From Begonia masoniana (taxonomy: Eukaryota > Streptophyta > Magnoliopsida > Cucurbitales > Begoniaceae), in NCBI GenBank assembly GCA_022432975.1, contig CM039508.1:47457646-47521645 (forward strand): a stretch of 64,000 bases of DNA, written 5' to 3'. Shown in pieces: positions 43,572 to 55,033 of the stretch. The stretch's first letter is position 1; each line of letters starts with the position of its first letter. The notes beneath the pieces are model-generated. The model worked only from the letters and a program-made list of their open reading frames with translations, was not told the origin of the DNA and did no database searches. Position numbers and translations under genes: made by a program.

Positions 43572-46345
43572 AAAAAATCCGCTGAAACCACGCGAAATCC
43601 ATGATGAAAAGCTCTGGACTTGGTTCTTTAATGGCGTTTTCTTTCTGGGTTTCTGTAATTCAATCTACATTCCGTTTTACTTATTCGAGAAACATGATTT
43701 TCGGAGGCGTTATATAATAATTGGAAGTTGAAAGGGTGTGAAAGTAGTGAAAACAATAAATTCGAGAGCGTGGAGAAGTGTCTCTTGCTGTGGTTATTAA
43801 ACTAGTCAAGCTCCAATGCAGATAACAATGGCGGTAACGCAAAAACAGAAATTAAAAAAAAATAAAAACAAAAACAAAAACTGGATTGTTTTTTAAAAAA
43901 ATTCGACGTTTGGGAGGTGGGAAGAAGCAGTTATGGGTGTTGATGGAGGTGGAGAAACTGAAAAGTGAGGAGCTTTGAAGGTTTTAATGGCTATTATTGC
44001 AGAAAGTCAAACGCACGACTTATACACGAAGAGTCTCTTTGCATGAAGTTCGCAGAGTGGGGAGAGATAATCTGGAGGTGTTTTAATGGCGTCTTCTTCT
44101 TCCAACAAACATTTTACAGTTCAAGAGCGTGATTCTAGGTTACCCACTTACGAATTTTACATAGATTAATTATAATCACATGGGTTTCAGTGATAATCCA
44201 TTCTGGATTATCATAATTCTTTAAGATTATCTTAAAGTTAAGCTTTATAAAACTAATATACTTGACTGGAATTCTGTCATCAGGGATGGAGATGATTGGA
44301 AAGGATGAACATGCGGTGATGGGGGAGAAAAGGGAAATGGGTTTTGCAGAATGGGGGAGGAAGACTCCATTGTTGTGGAACTTGGGAAGAAGATGATGGA
44401 GAGACGAAGAAGGAGGAGCAGAGAAGTATTATTCGTTTTAACTGTTCTTCCCCGAAACTGCATGGAGTGTGTTGGAAGCTTTGAATTCAGAAGAATAATG
44501 GCGAAATTTCTGCTCTTCAAACAGTAACTTGTACTTCTAAGCATTTTAATGGCGGAAATCAACTGTCGGTTAGAAATCAATTGTAAAAAGTAATTAATAG
44601 TCGGAAAAAATACAATTTAAATGCTAATGTTTTTTATGATTTAAGAATCTTCTTCAATTTATCTGTCCAATTCAATGACTATGTATCACGGTTTTTACTC
44701 AATTGAGTGTTTTAACCCGCATTTTAAGCTCTACAACAATTTATAACATAATTTCAAATTTGATCGTTATCTTGATGTAATTCGAAATATCAAAATTTTG
44801 ATAGAGCTTAAATTGAGTTGCCGTAAAAGTTAGAAATCAAGTTAAAATATGTGATTAATTGTAAAACATGATACGTGAATTTGGTAAATATATTGACAAC
44901 AAAATCTAAACCTTAGATTATAGTTTTGTATAAACTGTTTGTTTACGAAATCTGGGTTACTTATCTTCCATTTCATCCATTCTTTCTCCGTCTAATGGCT
45001 GACGACCTTCTAAGAAGAAGAAGATTAATAAATTTATTGATGACAAACGAATCGATCGAACCGAGCTGTACAGGATCCAGGAGAGATTGGATTCTTCACC
45101 GAAAGTACTTGGACTCTCCAATACAATCGAGAAGGGTAACTGGATCAATGCTTTATCTTAATCTAATCATACACTACTGCTCTTGAGCTGTTGAACTGTC
45201 TTACAAGAATTTGAATTCATAATTACCACATCATTTAAGAAATCAAGATATTTAATTTGAATAAATAATTATAGACCACATATAAAAACAATAAAGGAAT
45301 AGAGTATACCTAATATAAAACCATAAAATTAACGTTACTTAACCGTGAAATTTTACGATTTTTGATTAGCAAATTTTTCTCTTATTTTTCGTAATTTTAT
45401 TTCTCGTCTTGGATTATCTACCTAACGTCGGTGTTCATTATTTGCTGGTTTTCTTTTTTGATTCTAGTTAGATTTTGGAAAAATACCACGACTAGAGATT
45501 TCATCACCGGGGGAATGCTTGAGATGACACTTCCCCTGCATATTTTATGTAGAGGTTAGAAACAAAATGGCATTATCTCATTACTATCTTCTCCGTTCAG
45601 CCGAATTCTCTGTTTTCTTCATCATGGTGACTGCAACTCGGTGAACATTCTAAGAGACAGAAGTTAGAGAGAGAAGTAAAAACCCAAAATATTATTTAAT
45701 ACAGAGAAGAAGAGTTTTAAAATTTAATTTAGTAAATTATTTAAGGTAATGCTTAGACATAATATTTGACAATAAAAATACAATTAGTCTTGTCAACCCA
45801 AAGAACAAGAACACTAGTAGTGTTGAAATTGAATAATTGTATTTGGCTTCTCAAGTTGCACAAGCAGGTCGTCAACCTTGCCGTGGCTACGTTCAGGTTC
45901 TGGCTTTAGGCCGGTCTCCAAATCTTTTTCTCTCGAGTCTGGTCGGGAGTTCACCCTTTTCCAACACTCGGGTACGTTGCTGGCGTTGCAGTAAAATTAA
46001 GCCAGAATAAGTTAAAATAGCGAGCCTACTCGCTAGTCCACAGGCTGGCCCGAAAATGGGCTCAAAAGTTCAGGGTTGGCTTAGACCATCTGAATCAGTG
46101 GGTCGTCGGGACCCATGAGATAATTTATCAACTATTCCAAAAAATAAAAAAAATAGGCAAGACACAATTTTTCGAATTTTTAAATTAACAATTATTATTT
46201 TTTTAGCAGTCCAAAGTTTATGCAAGAACCTTCCAGATGGATAGATTGAACCGACCGCTGTTCAACTGCTGTGGTCTCGGACTACGTAGGGTCCAGTCAA
46301 TATCCACTAGTATGTGGTGGGCTCCACTTGTTACTAAATTAAACC
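43572..46345. other. intergenic, no gene seen
   Basis: 5' flank of the pectin methylesterase gene, then AT-rich DNA. ORFs at 44245-44580 and 44926-45186 carry no recognised family. No repeats with clear ends were found. Confidence 0.35.
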
Positions 46346-46536
46346 AATGACGTCAGACACGACCCCACCCACAGAGCGTAATAGTCCCAAGTAGGTGCGT
46401 AACTGATGACGTGTGAGAAGAGTAGAAGTCAACAGTAACACACACAGGCCACCGCACTTTAAAAAGCGACAGTCCACATAAAGATCCACGTGGCTGACAT
46501 GTCAGCAAAACTGGCGACGTCATCGATGACGTCACA
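46346..46536. promoter_or_regulatory. cluster of ACGT-core (bZIP-type) sites with an 18-bp palindrome
   Basis: TGACGTCA occurs at 46348-46355 and 46527-46534, TGACGTG at 46407-46413, CCACGTGG (G-box) at 46486-46493 and GACGTCA at 46516-46522. The last two TGACGTC-type sites form a perfect palindrome, GACGTCATCGATGACGTC (46516-46533). TGACG and G-box elements are bound by TGA and G-group bZIP factors. The cluster lies about 1.15 kb upstream of the SERAT start codon, with a MITE between them. Confidence 0.6.
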
Positions 46537-46791
46537 ACCTTGTATTCCAATTAACGTTAGTACCCTATCCACCACGCTAAACAGAAAAATATAAAGAAAA
46601 AGGAAGTCCAAACAATAATTCTATATACCGGTCAAAGTCTTTCTCTTTCCTCACTTAATTTCATATTTTAATTTTAGTCTAAAAATCATTTATTAATTGT
46701 TGAAATAACCATTTGAACTTAGGATGGTTAGACCTTTATGTGTTTGTCACGCTAGATGTAAGTGTTACATGAGATGTATATCTTAATTTTT

Positions 46792-47436
46792 GGGTAAAGT
46801 GTAATTTGGCCCCTACAACTAGGTGAAATGGATAATTTACACCGTAAACTTGGGTAAAGTACAATTTGGCCCCTACAACTAGGGGAAATGGACAATTTAC
46901 ACCGTAAACTTGAATAATAGGCAAGAATAACATGTATTGATAATGGGCAATATAGCCCCTATCGTCATATTTTCCATTAAAAAGTAATATTTTTTCACTT
47001 ATTCATTTTTTTTTCTCGAAATGCCCCTCACTGGACCGAACCGAACCGGATCGGTTCGACTAATTGCACTTTGGTTTTTTATTTTTATTTTAATTCCATT
47101 CATCTGTCTTCTCTTTTATGAGAAATATGATTTAAAAAAAATAAATAAATAAGAGTGGCATTAGTTGAACCGGTCTGGTCCGGTTCGGTACAGTGAGGGG
47201 CATTTCAGGAAAAAAAAATGAATAAGTGAAAAAATGTTATTTTTTGATAGAAAATATGACGGTAGGGGCCATATTGCCCATTATCAATACATTAAGGTTG
47301 TTTTTGCCTATTATTCAAGTTTACGGTGTAAATTGCCTATTTCACCTAGTTGTAGGGGCCAAATTGCACTTTACCCAAGTTTACAGTGTAAATTGCCCAT
47401 TTCACCTAGTTGTAGGGGCTAAATTGCACTTTACCC
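46792..47436. mobile_element. Mutator-type MITE with long inverted repeats
   Basis: The left end is GGGTAAAGTGTAATTTGG and the right end is the mirror CACTTTACCC. A perfect 9-bp target duplication, TTAATTTTT, lies at 46783-46791 and 47437-47445. Arms of about 270 bp pair around an AT-rich centre. Each arm contains a tandem duplicate of a segment of about 60 bp (GTAAAGT, GGCCCCTACAACTAGG, AATTTACACCGTAAACTTG). There is no coding sequence. It sits between the ACGT-site cluster and the SERAT promoter. Confidence 0.88.
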
Positions 47437-47679
47437 TTAATTTTTATAGGTGGGGTAATGTACTCCAATTGGTATGGTAGTGTTTACTACGTCATCGTTT
47501 ATTTTCCCGAGAAAATCTCAGATTTTCCAGGAAAGTTCCTGCCCTGCCTCTCCTCCTGTCTACGCCACAATCTACAAATTTCATTCCTCTGTCGACCTTC
47601 TCTGATCATCGGTCCTCTGTTTTTCTTCTTCGCAAATCTTTGATCTTCTCCAGTTTCTTCTTCCTCGATATCCGCTTCC

Positions 47680-48702
47680 ATGGCCGCTTGTATCCAATCT
47701 TCTAAAGCCAATCCGCTTTCCTACGATTCTTACTCTTGCCAATCCAATGATACTTCCTGCAAAATCATGAAATTTTGCCGACCTAGCTTTTCCGATTCTT
47801 TGTCTTGCATCCCAATTTGCCATAATCGGTCGAGGAACCTATGTACGAGTAAAATCAAGGAGGAGACTAATCGCGACTATGACGATGTCGATGCCGATCT
47901 TTGGCGGAGAATCCGAGAAGAAGCTCGGGTTGATGTGGAGCAGGAGCCGATTTTATCAGACTTCTATTGCGATTCCATCTTTTCGCACAATTCGTTGGAA
48001 AGTGCCCTAGCTAATCACCTAGCGATTAAATTGAGCAATTCCAGTCTTCCTCGGAACACCTTGTACGATCTGTTTCTCGAGGAATTGACGGAGGATGAAG
48101 AAATTTCTAGGGCAGTCAAGTATGATTTGAGAGCTGTGAAGGAGCGAGATCCAGCCTGCATAAGCTTCGTCCATTGTTTATTAAATTTCAAAGGCTTTCT
48201 GGCTGTTCAAGCGCATAGAGTTTCCCACAAATTATGGTCGCAAGAAAGAAAAGTCTTAGCTCACGTTATTCAAAACCGAGTCTCCGAGGTATTTGCCGTC
48301 GATATTCACCCCGGAGCAAAATTAGGAAGGGGTCTATTACTCGATCACGCCACGGGTGTCGTCGTCGGAGAGACGGCGGTTATCGGAAACAATGTTTCAA
48401 TTCTGCATAACGTGACTCTAGGAGGAACGGGGAAAGCTTCAGGAGACAGGCATCCGAAGATCGGCGACGGAGTTTTAATCGGGGCCGGAACTTGTATTTT
48501 AGGAAACATTAAGATCGGAGAAGGGGCTAAGATCGGCGCTGGATCGGTGGTTTTGAAAGAAGTTCCACCAAGAACAACAGCAGTCGGAAATCCAGCGAGA
48601 CTGGTGGGAGGAAAAGAGAATCCATTGAAGCTCGACAAAATCCCGAGTTTTACCATGGATCACACATCTTACATATGTGAGTGGTCTAACTATGTAATTT
48701 AA
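47680..48702 (+). CDS. SERAT: serine acetyltransferase (SERAT/SAT)
   Basis: Catalyses acetyl-CoA + L-serine to O-acetylserine, the committed step of cysteine synthesis, and forms the cysteine synthase complex with OAS-TL. Intronless, 340 residues. The N-terminal 60 residues are Ser/Cys-rich and basic, which could be a transit peptide or a weakly conserved leader. Then come the SATase N-terminal helices (DLWRRIREEARVDVEQEP, LPRNTLYDLF, RDPACISFVHCLLNFKGF, AHRVSHKLW) and the left-handed beta-helix hexapeptides with catalytic Asp/His (VDIHPGAKLG, LLLDHATGVVVGET, LHNVTLGGTG). The C-terminus is CEWSNYVI, whose final Ile docks in the OAS-TL active site. Intact. The ATG at 47680 is the first in frame. 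Confidence 0.95.
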   Translation: MAACIQSSKANPLSYDSYSCQSNDTSCKIMKFCRPSFSDSLSCIPICHNRSRNLCTSKIKEETNRDYDDVDADLWRRIREEARVDVEQEPILSDFYCDSIFSHNSLESALANHLAIKLSNSSLPRNTLYDLFLEELTEDEEISRAVKYDLRAVKERDPACISFVHCLLNFKGFLAVQAHRVSHKLWSQERKVLAHVIQNRVSEVFAVDIHPGAKLGRGLLLDHATGVVVGETAVIGNNVSILHNVTLGGTGKASGDRHPKIGDGVLIGAGTCILGNIKIGEGAKIGAGSVVLKEVPPRTTAVGNPARLVGGKENPLKLDKIPSFTMDHTSYICEWSNYVI

Positions 48703-49076
48703 GCTTTTGATGGTGTTTTCATGGCGGACTGGTAATAATTCTGGTTTGAAGGGAGAATCCAAGTTCTCCTGTGAGCAATCAAAGAATGGCGGAGTCATGA
48801 AAATATGTAAGTTTGATGTAGTGTTGTTCTGCTTATGAGTTCATTGCTTCTGCTGCAATATATGTAATAATATAACGTGACAGCTTCTAAACCATGTTAT
48901 ATAAAATAGGGCAAAAATCATTTTATCTCAGTGCATAGGTTGAAAGTAAAACGAACGTCAAAATTTTATTTTTAACAACTTAATCATTAACGTTCGAAAA
49001 ATTCAACATCATATCCCTTGCTGTTTGTAAAACACCGGGGGGTCGATCAATGTGTCACTGAGAACGGGGTCTCGTT
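48703..49076. other. 3' flank of SERAT
   Basis: Untranslated-like, AT-rich sequence with no feature seen. Confidence 0.35.
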
Positions 49077-49330
49077 CCTCGTCCAGTGCCCCATTCTTTT
49101 CACCCACTATGGCGCTGGGATCTTTTGAAAAGAATGGGGCCCCGTTCTTTTGACTCCGTCTGGCATTGTTCTTTTCAAATGACCCCCCGCGCCAGAGGGG
49201 GGTCGTTTGAAAAAATGGGGCCCTATTCTTTTCATCCCCCTCTGGTACGGGGGGTCGTTTGAAAAGAAAGAGGCCTCGTTCTTTTGATCTCCCTCTAGCA
49301 CGAGGGGTCGTCTGAAACCACGAGGCCTCG
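49077..49330. repeat. degenerate GC-rich tandem repeat
   Basis: Three to four diverged units of roughly 65-70 bp built from GAAAAGAATGGGGCCC, CGTTCTTTTGA, CTCCCTCTGGCACG and GGGGGTCGTTTG. A TATAAATAAAG motif follows at about 49411. The block could be the U3 of an LTR or a plant minisatellite; no primer site or LTR ends were found. Confidence 0.5.
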
Positions 49331-49834
49331 TTCCCTGTCCAGTGCATAAAAAACATTGGACACTTGATAAGAATGGGGTTCTATAACACCGAGGCTTTGT
49401 TCCCCGACACTATAAATAAAGAGGGCCCTCTATCTCTTGGCCGCACCCTCCACTCTTCGCCAAATCGCAGCCCTCTTACGCTGTCGTCGACGCCCTCAAT
49501 CCATCGCCGACACTGCCCTCTCACGAAATCCCTCACCGACGTTGTGCCCTAACCCTAAATCGTGCCATATTCTTCAATGGCTCCAAAATTGACGGTAAAA
49601 TAGAAGTGTGGTCCGTCTGAAGGACCTCTGCCATCCTGCCCACACCGTCCACGACCAGAAGATGGTCCGTCAAATGCTCGGCCGTCGGATGGTGCTCAAA
49701 CACAATGGGCACCGCCACAAGGTGGTCCAACACACCAGGCACAGACTCTGACACAAGGTTCCCGTGATGGAACTGCTGGGTACACATCTTTGGAATTCAA
49801 GAATCGGAACAATCAAACGAGGTATGAGATGGAT
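49331..49834. other. no gene seen
   Basis: Continuation of the GC-rich unclassified sequence. ORFs at 49364-49552 and 49533-49787 have no family and look incidental. Confidence 0.3.
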
Positions 49835-51350
49835 ATTAGGGGTGGGCACGGTCCACTCCAGGCCGGTCCGGTTTCGGGATGGAACTGGAACCGGAACCGG
49901 ACCGGTCATTTTGAAAAAAAATTTTCTGTCCCAAAACCCACCCCAGATGGAACCGATACTGAATTGGGACCGGACCAAAATACCGGTTCCTCTCGACCGA
50001 AATTACAGCTGAATGAAGTCTGCTGCTGGTGGTAGAAACTCGACTTGGTGAGTAACGTAAATTACAGTCTTCTTTTTGTTAGGAAATGCAGACTGAAGAA
50101 ACAAAAGCAAAAGGAGAAGAAAAAAAAAATAGTTTTTTTGAAAAGACCCTTACACTCTTTTGAAGAGAAACAAAATGCATAATAATAAAAACTAATCATC
50201 AAAGCTAAAGGTAATCATCACGGCTAGAATGCCTATGATGACTAGGGGTGGGCACGGGCCAGTTTGGTCCGGTCCGGTCCGGTCCCGAGCCCGGACCAAA
50301 ATCAGACCGTGTTTTCGGGATTTTTTTTTGAAGACCGGAACCGGTCCTGGGAGGGACCGGGACTGAACCGAAAAATTTGGTCTGGTCTCGGTTTCTCTCA
50401 TCCTTTTTTTTTTTTTTGCAGGTCAATTTTTTGATAGAATTTGCAAAAGTTTGAAATTGAAATTGAAATTGAAATGTTGAAAATGAAATTACCTCTGTGC
50501 AGGTAGTTCCGTGCGAGAGCTAAAACACTAAATAACGAAGTTGAAATGTAAACTCTTGCCTCTTTACGAGAGCTCAAATTGGCAAAGCCGCACTCATGCA
50601 AATGAAATTGTAAACTAGAAAGTGTAAACTCATAGTCGACAGTGCAGTGCGTCGAAATTGAAATTAAAATTGAAATGTTGAAAATGAAATGACCTCTATG
50701 CAGTGTGCGTAGCTTCGTTCGAGGGCTAAAACACTAAATGACAAAGTTGAAATGTAAGCTCTTGCCTCTTTACGAGAGCTCAAATTGGCAAAGCCGCACT
50801 CACGCAAATGAAGCCCGCGAAAACCGTGTATGCGTCGCCCTCTTTGTCACCCTCACGCTCGTCATTGTCGCCATCTGCTCTGTCGCCCTTGCACTCAATA
50901 GTCGACGGCCTCTGCTTCAGCCTTTGCACCAGACCGGACCTTTGCATCTTTCGAATTGGAGGACTCGATCACCACGGGAGTTAGGAGCAGGATGCGTCGC
51001 TGGTCGCTGGCGACAAGAGTCGCTCGGGAGTCGGGAGTTCGGGTCTCGCTCGATGCTTGGGAGCAAGACTTCAGTCTTCATTTTTAGACTATGAACTTTG
51101 AAGTTCAAAGTTCAATTCAATTCATTGAATTGAACGGTTTAGCCGGCTGTACCGTTTAGCAAAAAAAAAAAGTTGGATTTTTTTTAAAGCTTCGTTTCGG
51201 TCCGGTATTTTTGGGATTTCAGGCTATGGACCAAGGATCGGAACGAGGACCAATGGGATTTTAGCATTTGGACCGAGGACCAGATTGTGGTCCAGCAATT
51301 TGGGACTGAAACCAGACCGAAACAGTCGGTTCGGTCCGGTCCTGCAACAC
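49835..51350. mobile_element. hAT-type non-autonomous fragments rich in GGTCCGGT
   Basis: TAGGGGTGGGCACGG occurs twice in the same orientation (about 49838 and 50246), each followed by dense GGTCCGGTCC/CCGGACC motifs as in plant hAT subterminal regions. Similar motifs return at 51180-51345. Matching opposite ends and 8-bp duplications were not found, so these are probably several truncated copies. No transposase is present. Confidence 0.45.
50452..50812. repeat. tandem duplication of about 0.2 kb
   Basis: The block from GAAATTGAAATGTTGAAAATG through CTCTTGCCTCTTTACGAGAG to AAGCCGCACTCATGC (about 50460-50605) recurs at about 50665-50810 with scattered differences. It lies within the hAT-like region. 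Confidence 0.7.
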
Positions 51351-51579
51351 TTGACTTTTCTGATCATGTAATTGTTCCTAAAATTCGTTTGTACGAAAGA
51401 AATTCACTATAAATGCAATGTACATTTTATTAGAATTTGGACACCGAAAATTTAAGAGTTTAAGAAAATAGAGCGAAAAAGAGGGAGTTAAAACGTACGA
51501 GATTTTAAGCGGATATTTGATTAAATCACGAAGCTTCTTGAAGAAGATTGGGTAATTTTGTTTCCAAACAACACAACCA

Positions 51580-51631
<52 letters not shown>

Positions 51632-51889
51632 TCTCTCTCCACGTGAGTTTCCCTCCCCCTTCAGCTGATGACTTTCTCCCCTCATCCCTCATTTCTTCAT
51701 TTCATTTCTTCACATTTTCTTCTTCTCCTTCTTCTTCTTCACGTGACGCCAACAGAGCTTCTCGCACGACGACGATTTCAGCGGCCCTCTCCCCTCTCTG
51801 TTTGCTTCATAAAAGTAAGTCTATACATTAGCTAACGGTTATAGGCTATATAGGCATTGATATCTCTGGAGAGTTTTGAGCTAGTGACA
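51351..51889. other. no gene; CT microsatellite at 51584-51640
   Basis: A long interrupted CT run (about 28 units) is followed by a CTTCTTCTTC-rich leader-like stretch to about 51810. A promoter or leader of a lost gene is possible, but no coding sequence is recognised. Confidence 0.4.
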
Positions 51890-52740
51890 CGATTCCACCT
51901 GCAAGGGGGTCGTGTTTCTACCCACAACAACAGATTAGCAAAGAAACAGTTTTTTGACAAACAATAGAAAAACCAGTGGATTCCAGTAACGATTTCACCA
52001 ACCAAACGATATCCAAATTCAACGAAACTTGAAGGGGTTCTTCATGTATGAGTTAAGTTTATTTCCTTAAAGTTTAGGGTCCAGATGATGAGAAAATCGA
52101 AAGTTATACGAAAAACACTAGATGCTGTCCAATAAGCAATATTTTGTAAGCTTTCGGCATACACTCTTCCGTGGAAGAATGACAGCAAATGGAACGGGTT
52201 AATGGCCACCTTCTTCGTGTATCCTACTCGGAAAGAGAGGGAAGAAGGGTGGAACAATAGCTATTCAAGCAACCGTGGGCTTGAAAGCGTAAAGGAGAAA
52301 ACTCTCCTCGGTTCTTGACTGAACCGAGCCTTACCGTTATTAGGTTATTCTCATAGAATCAACAACCATTAAAAACACCAATAACCATGCTTTTATAGAC
52401 CTAGAGTGGCTGGAGAAGTGGGCTTCGAAATGGGCTTCAAAATGGGCCGAAGCCTTGGCCTAGTGTAACAACACACTCTTCATCTCAACCATATTCCAAA
52501 CCACCATCTAAACTAGGATACATCTAATCCTAATGCCTAAGGATGCATGCAACTATAAAATATTACATGAAAGGCCAATGTTTGCCAACAAAATACAAGG
52601 ATAAAAGTTTGCCAAAACAACAAGAAAAAAGATAAGCGTTTGGTTACAATTTTAATCCCAAAGGAGACAAATCCCTTATTCAAGTGCCTTCGTCTTCAAG
52701 TGTCTCCGTCTTCAAGTGCCTCCGTCTTTGTTTCCCAAGT
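51890..52740 (-). mobile_element. probable LTR fragment, minus orientation
   Basis: Shares an ordered set of blocks with the solo LTR at 60010-61206: AAAAGTTTGCCAA, then AAGCGTTTGGTTACAA, then GGAGACAAATCCCTTATTC, compared with AAAAGTTTGCCAA, AAGCTTGGTTACAA and AACAAATTCCTTCTTC. A TATA-like CTATAAAAGC in minus sense lies at about 52389-52398. The ends were not placed. Confidence 0.4.
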
Positions 52741-53032
52741 TAGCAAGTGCACGGGTTGATACAGGTCCCTTGTGCTCGGCTCCCAATACAAATCCTTGAA
52801 GAGGTCTCCAAGTCCTGCAAAAAAATTGGGCTTGTTAGTAAATTGATTTGATAATGTTTAGGTCTTGGTTTGCGATCGAGGGACCTTGAGCAAAACGAAA
52901 TGTAACGTGACAACATATTCAAATGGTCAATTGGTGGCTCCCTTTAAGTTTTATTCTATTTTCAATTGATACTAATATTTTATATATTATAAAATTTAGA
53001 ATATCTCTTTATAATAATGTTGTAGTCTCTAA
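52741..53032. other. no feature seen
   Basis: Mixed sequence between an LTR-like fragment and a hAT MITE. No gene or repeat is recognised. Confidence 0.3.
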
Positions 53033-53736
53033 TAGAGATGACAAATGCCATTTAGTCGGCTCAATATTGTAGCGGCTTCAGTTTGTTTAACTTTAAATCG
53101 TAAGTTAGCTCAGATTGAAATATTTTTTTAGACTAACTTGCTAGGCTCGGCTCACTATGCTCGTTAGGCTCGACTCGTTTAACTCAATATGTTCGGTGAG
53201 CTAAATTTTTTTAGGCTCAGCTCAACTCGGTCAGCTCGTTTGTAATTTTAATTACAAATGATTGATAATTAAATAGATGTCAACTTAGTTAATATGCATA
53301 TAATTTGTAATAATGTAACTGTTAAATATTTATAATGATATTTGTGTGATATTTTTTATTAGATCAATTCAAGTATTTTTTTTTCTAAATACGTGTTATT
53401 TTATATATAAATAAAACAATTTTGTTTACTAAACAATTAACTATTATATTTTAACATTATAATGATAAATATTTATTATAATTTTCATATTAATTTTTTT
53501 TAGAAATACAATACATTTATATAAATTGAAAACATTTATATATATTTGGTTCGTTAGACTCGACTCGTTGGGTTTGTTTAGCCAGCCTGGCTCGACTCGT
53601 TTAACATTGTCTCGCAAGCCAGATTGGGTTGAATTTTTTTTTGTTCTACTCGTTGAGCTCTGCTCGTTAGGCTCGGAGAACCAGATTTTTTCAAGTTTGG
53701 TTCGATTCGGCTCGGCTAACTTGTTTGTTATCTCTA
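53033..53736. mobile_element. hAT-type MITE
   Basis: The ends TAGAGATGACAAA (53033) and, in reverse complement, TAGAGATAACAAA (53736) form a short inverted repeat. Flanks GTCTCTAA (53025-53032) and GTCTCTAG (53737-53744) are an 8-bp target duplication with one mismatch. Subterminal regions carry many GGCTCG/GACTCG motifs, mirrored at both sides, as expected for hAT transposase binding. It is 704 bp with no ORF of interest. Confidence 0.8.
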
Positions 53737-53744
53737 GTCTCTAG

Positions 53745-54992
53745 AATCATTAAAAATATTAAAAAAATTCAAAAAAATTATTACCAATATTAGATTCATC
53801 GATATTAATATTTTGGGTAAAATATAATTTATACTGTAATGTATGGGATAATATACAGCTTACACCTCGGATTATTTTTTTGAACAAAATAAACTGTTTT
53901 TCAGATGCTCCTACTTTTGATGTTAAATCATCTCTGTGCAATGCAGAGAAAATAAAAGAAGTGAACTTAAAACGTTCAGGCAATCCATATGAGTCCTTGG
54001 ATGCTCTGCATGGGTAAACTTCAACAATCCAGCCGGCAAACCCCTACACCCACTAGTAACCAAACGATATAACACACATTTATCTGATTTAGGGATTTGT
54101 ACCCAAAAACACATAATCACTATCTCGTAAATCTATGTCGCGTAACATCAAAATCACATTTACGCAGTAGAAGGTGTGTCAAAAAAGAATGGCCCCCAAA
54201 CACTAAGCAAAGTAACTAGAAGTCTCTGGTATATATACGTGTAATGAAATGAAATATCATGCATATATAAAATAAATATGTAAAACTTGCGTACATATAC
54301 ATAAAAACTCACATGTTGTTTAAAAAGATATGTTGGGTTTTATTAATGAAATATCACAAAATATGGATTTTGAAAATTATGAGGCATAAGCAGTACACGA
54401 AAAACCCTACCTTGACGACAGTTGCATTCCTACCTGTCAGAGCAACACTCTCGAAAACAAATTCAAAATCTGTAAAATCGTCTCAACATAAAACAAAATC
54501 GACATCGATATCTTATCTAAAACACTGGAGAAAATGAATTGGTCCATAACTTTGAATAGAATCTCAAATATGAAATAATTTTTAAAAAAAAAAAAAAAAA
54601 ATTCAAAACAAATAAATAAACAATTTTTTAATAAAATAAATCTGAATTCCTGTTTGGCTTCCCAATCTCTGTTTCCTGTTTGGCAACATTCTACAATGTC
54701 ATTAACACAATATTTTCATCTGAAAAAATCATAGCATCCAATTAGACATGTCCATTGTATTACGAAATATCCTCTATTGTTCTACAAACCTACAAAAATA
54801 AAAAAATACTACACGTCTTCACTAAAAAATGTAAAAAAATATAGTACTAATAAAAATGTAATTAAATAGAAAATGAAGTAGAAAACAATCAAATATACAC
54901 TAAGAAAATTGGATGTTCTCATTATTCGCTAATTTAATTGGTTCGCCATCTCCATCTGTTGATTTAAAATATGCAAAATATAAGTTCCAAAG

Positions 54993-55029
<37 letters not shown>

Positions 55030-55033
55030 ATTG
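53745..55033. other. AT-rich intergenic, TA microsatellite at its end
   Basis: No gene was seen. ORFs at 53759-53983, 53923-54120 and 54313-54537 lack recognisable families. A TA run of about 15 units lies at 54996-55025. Confidence 0.35.
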
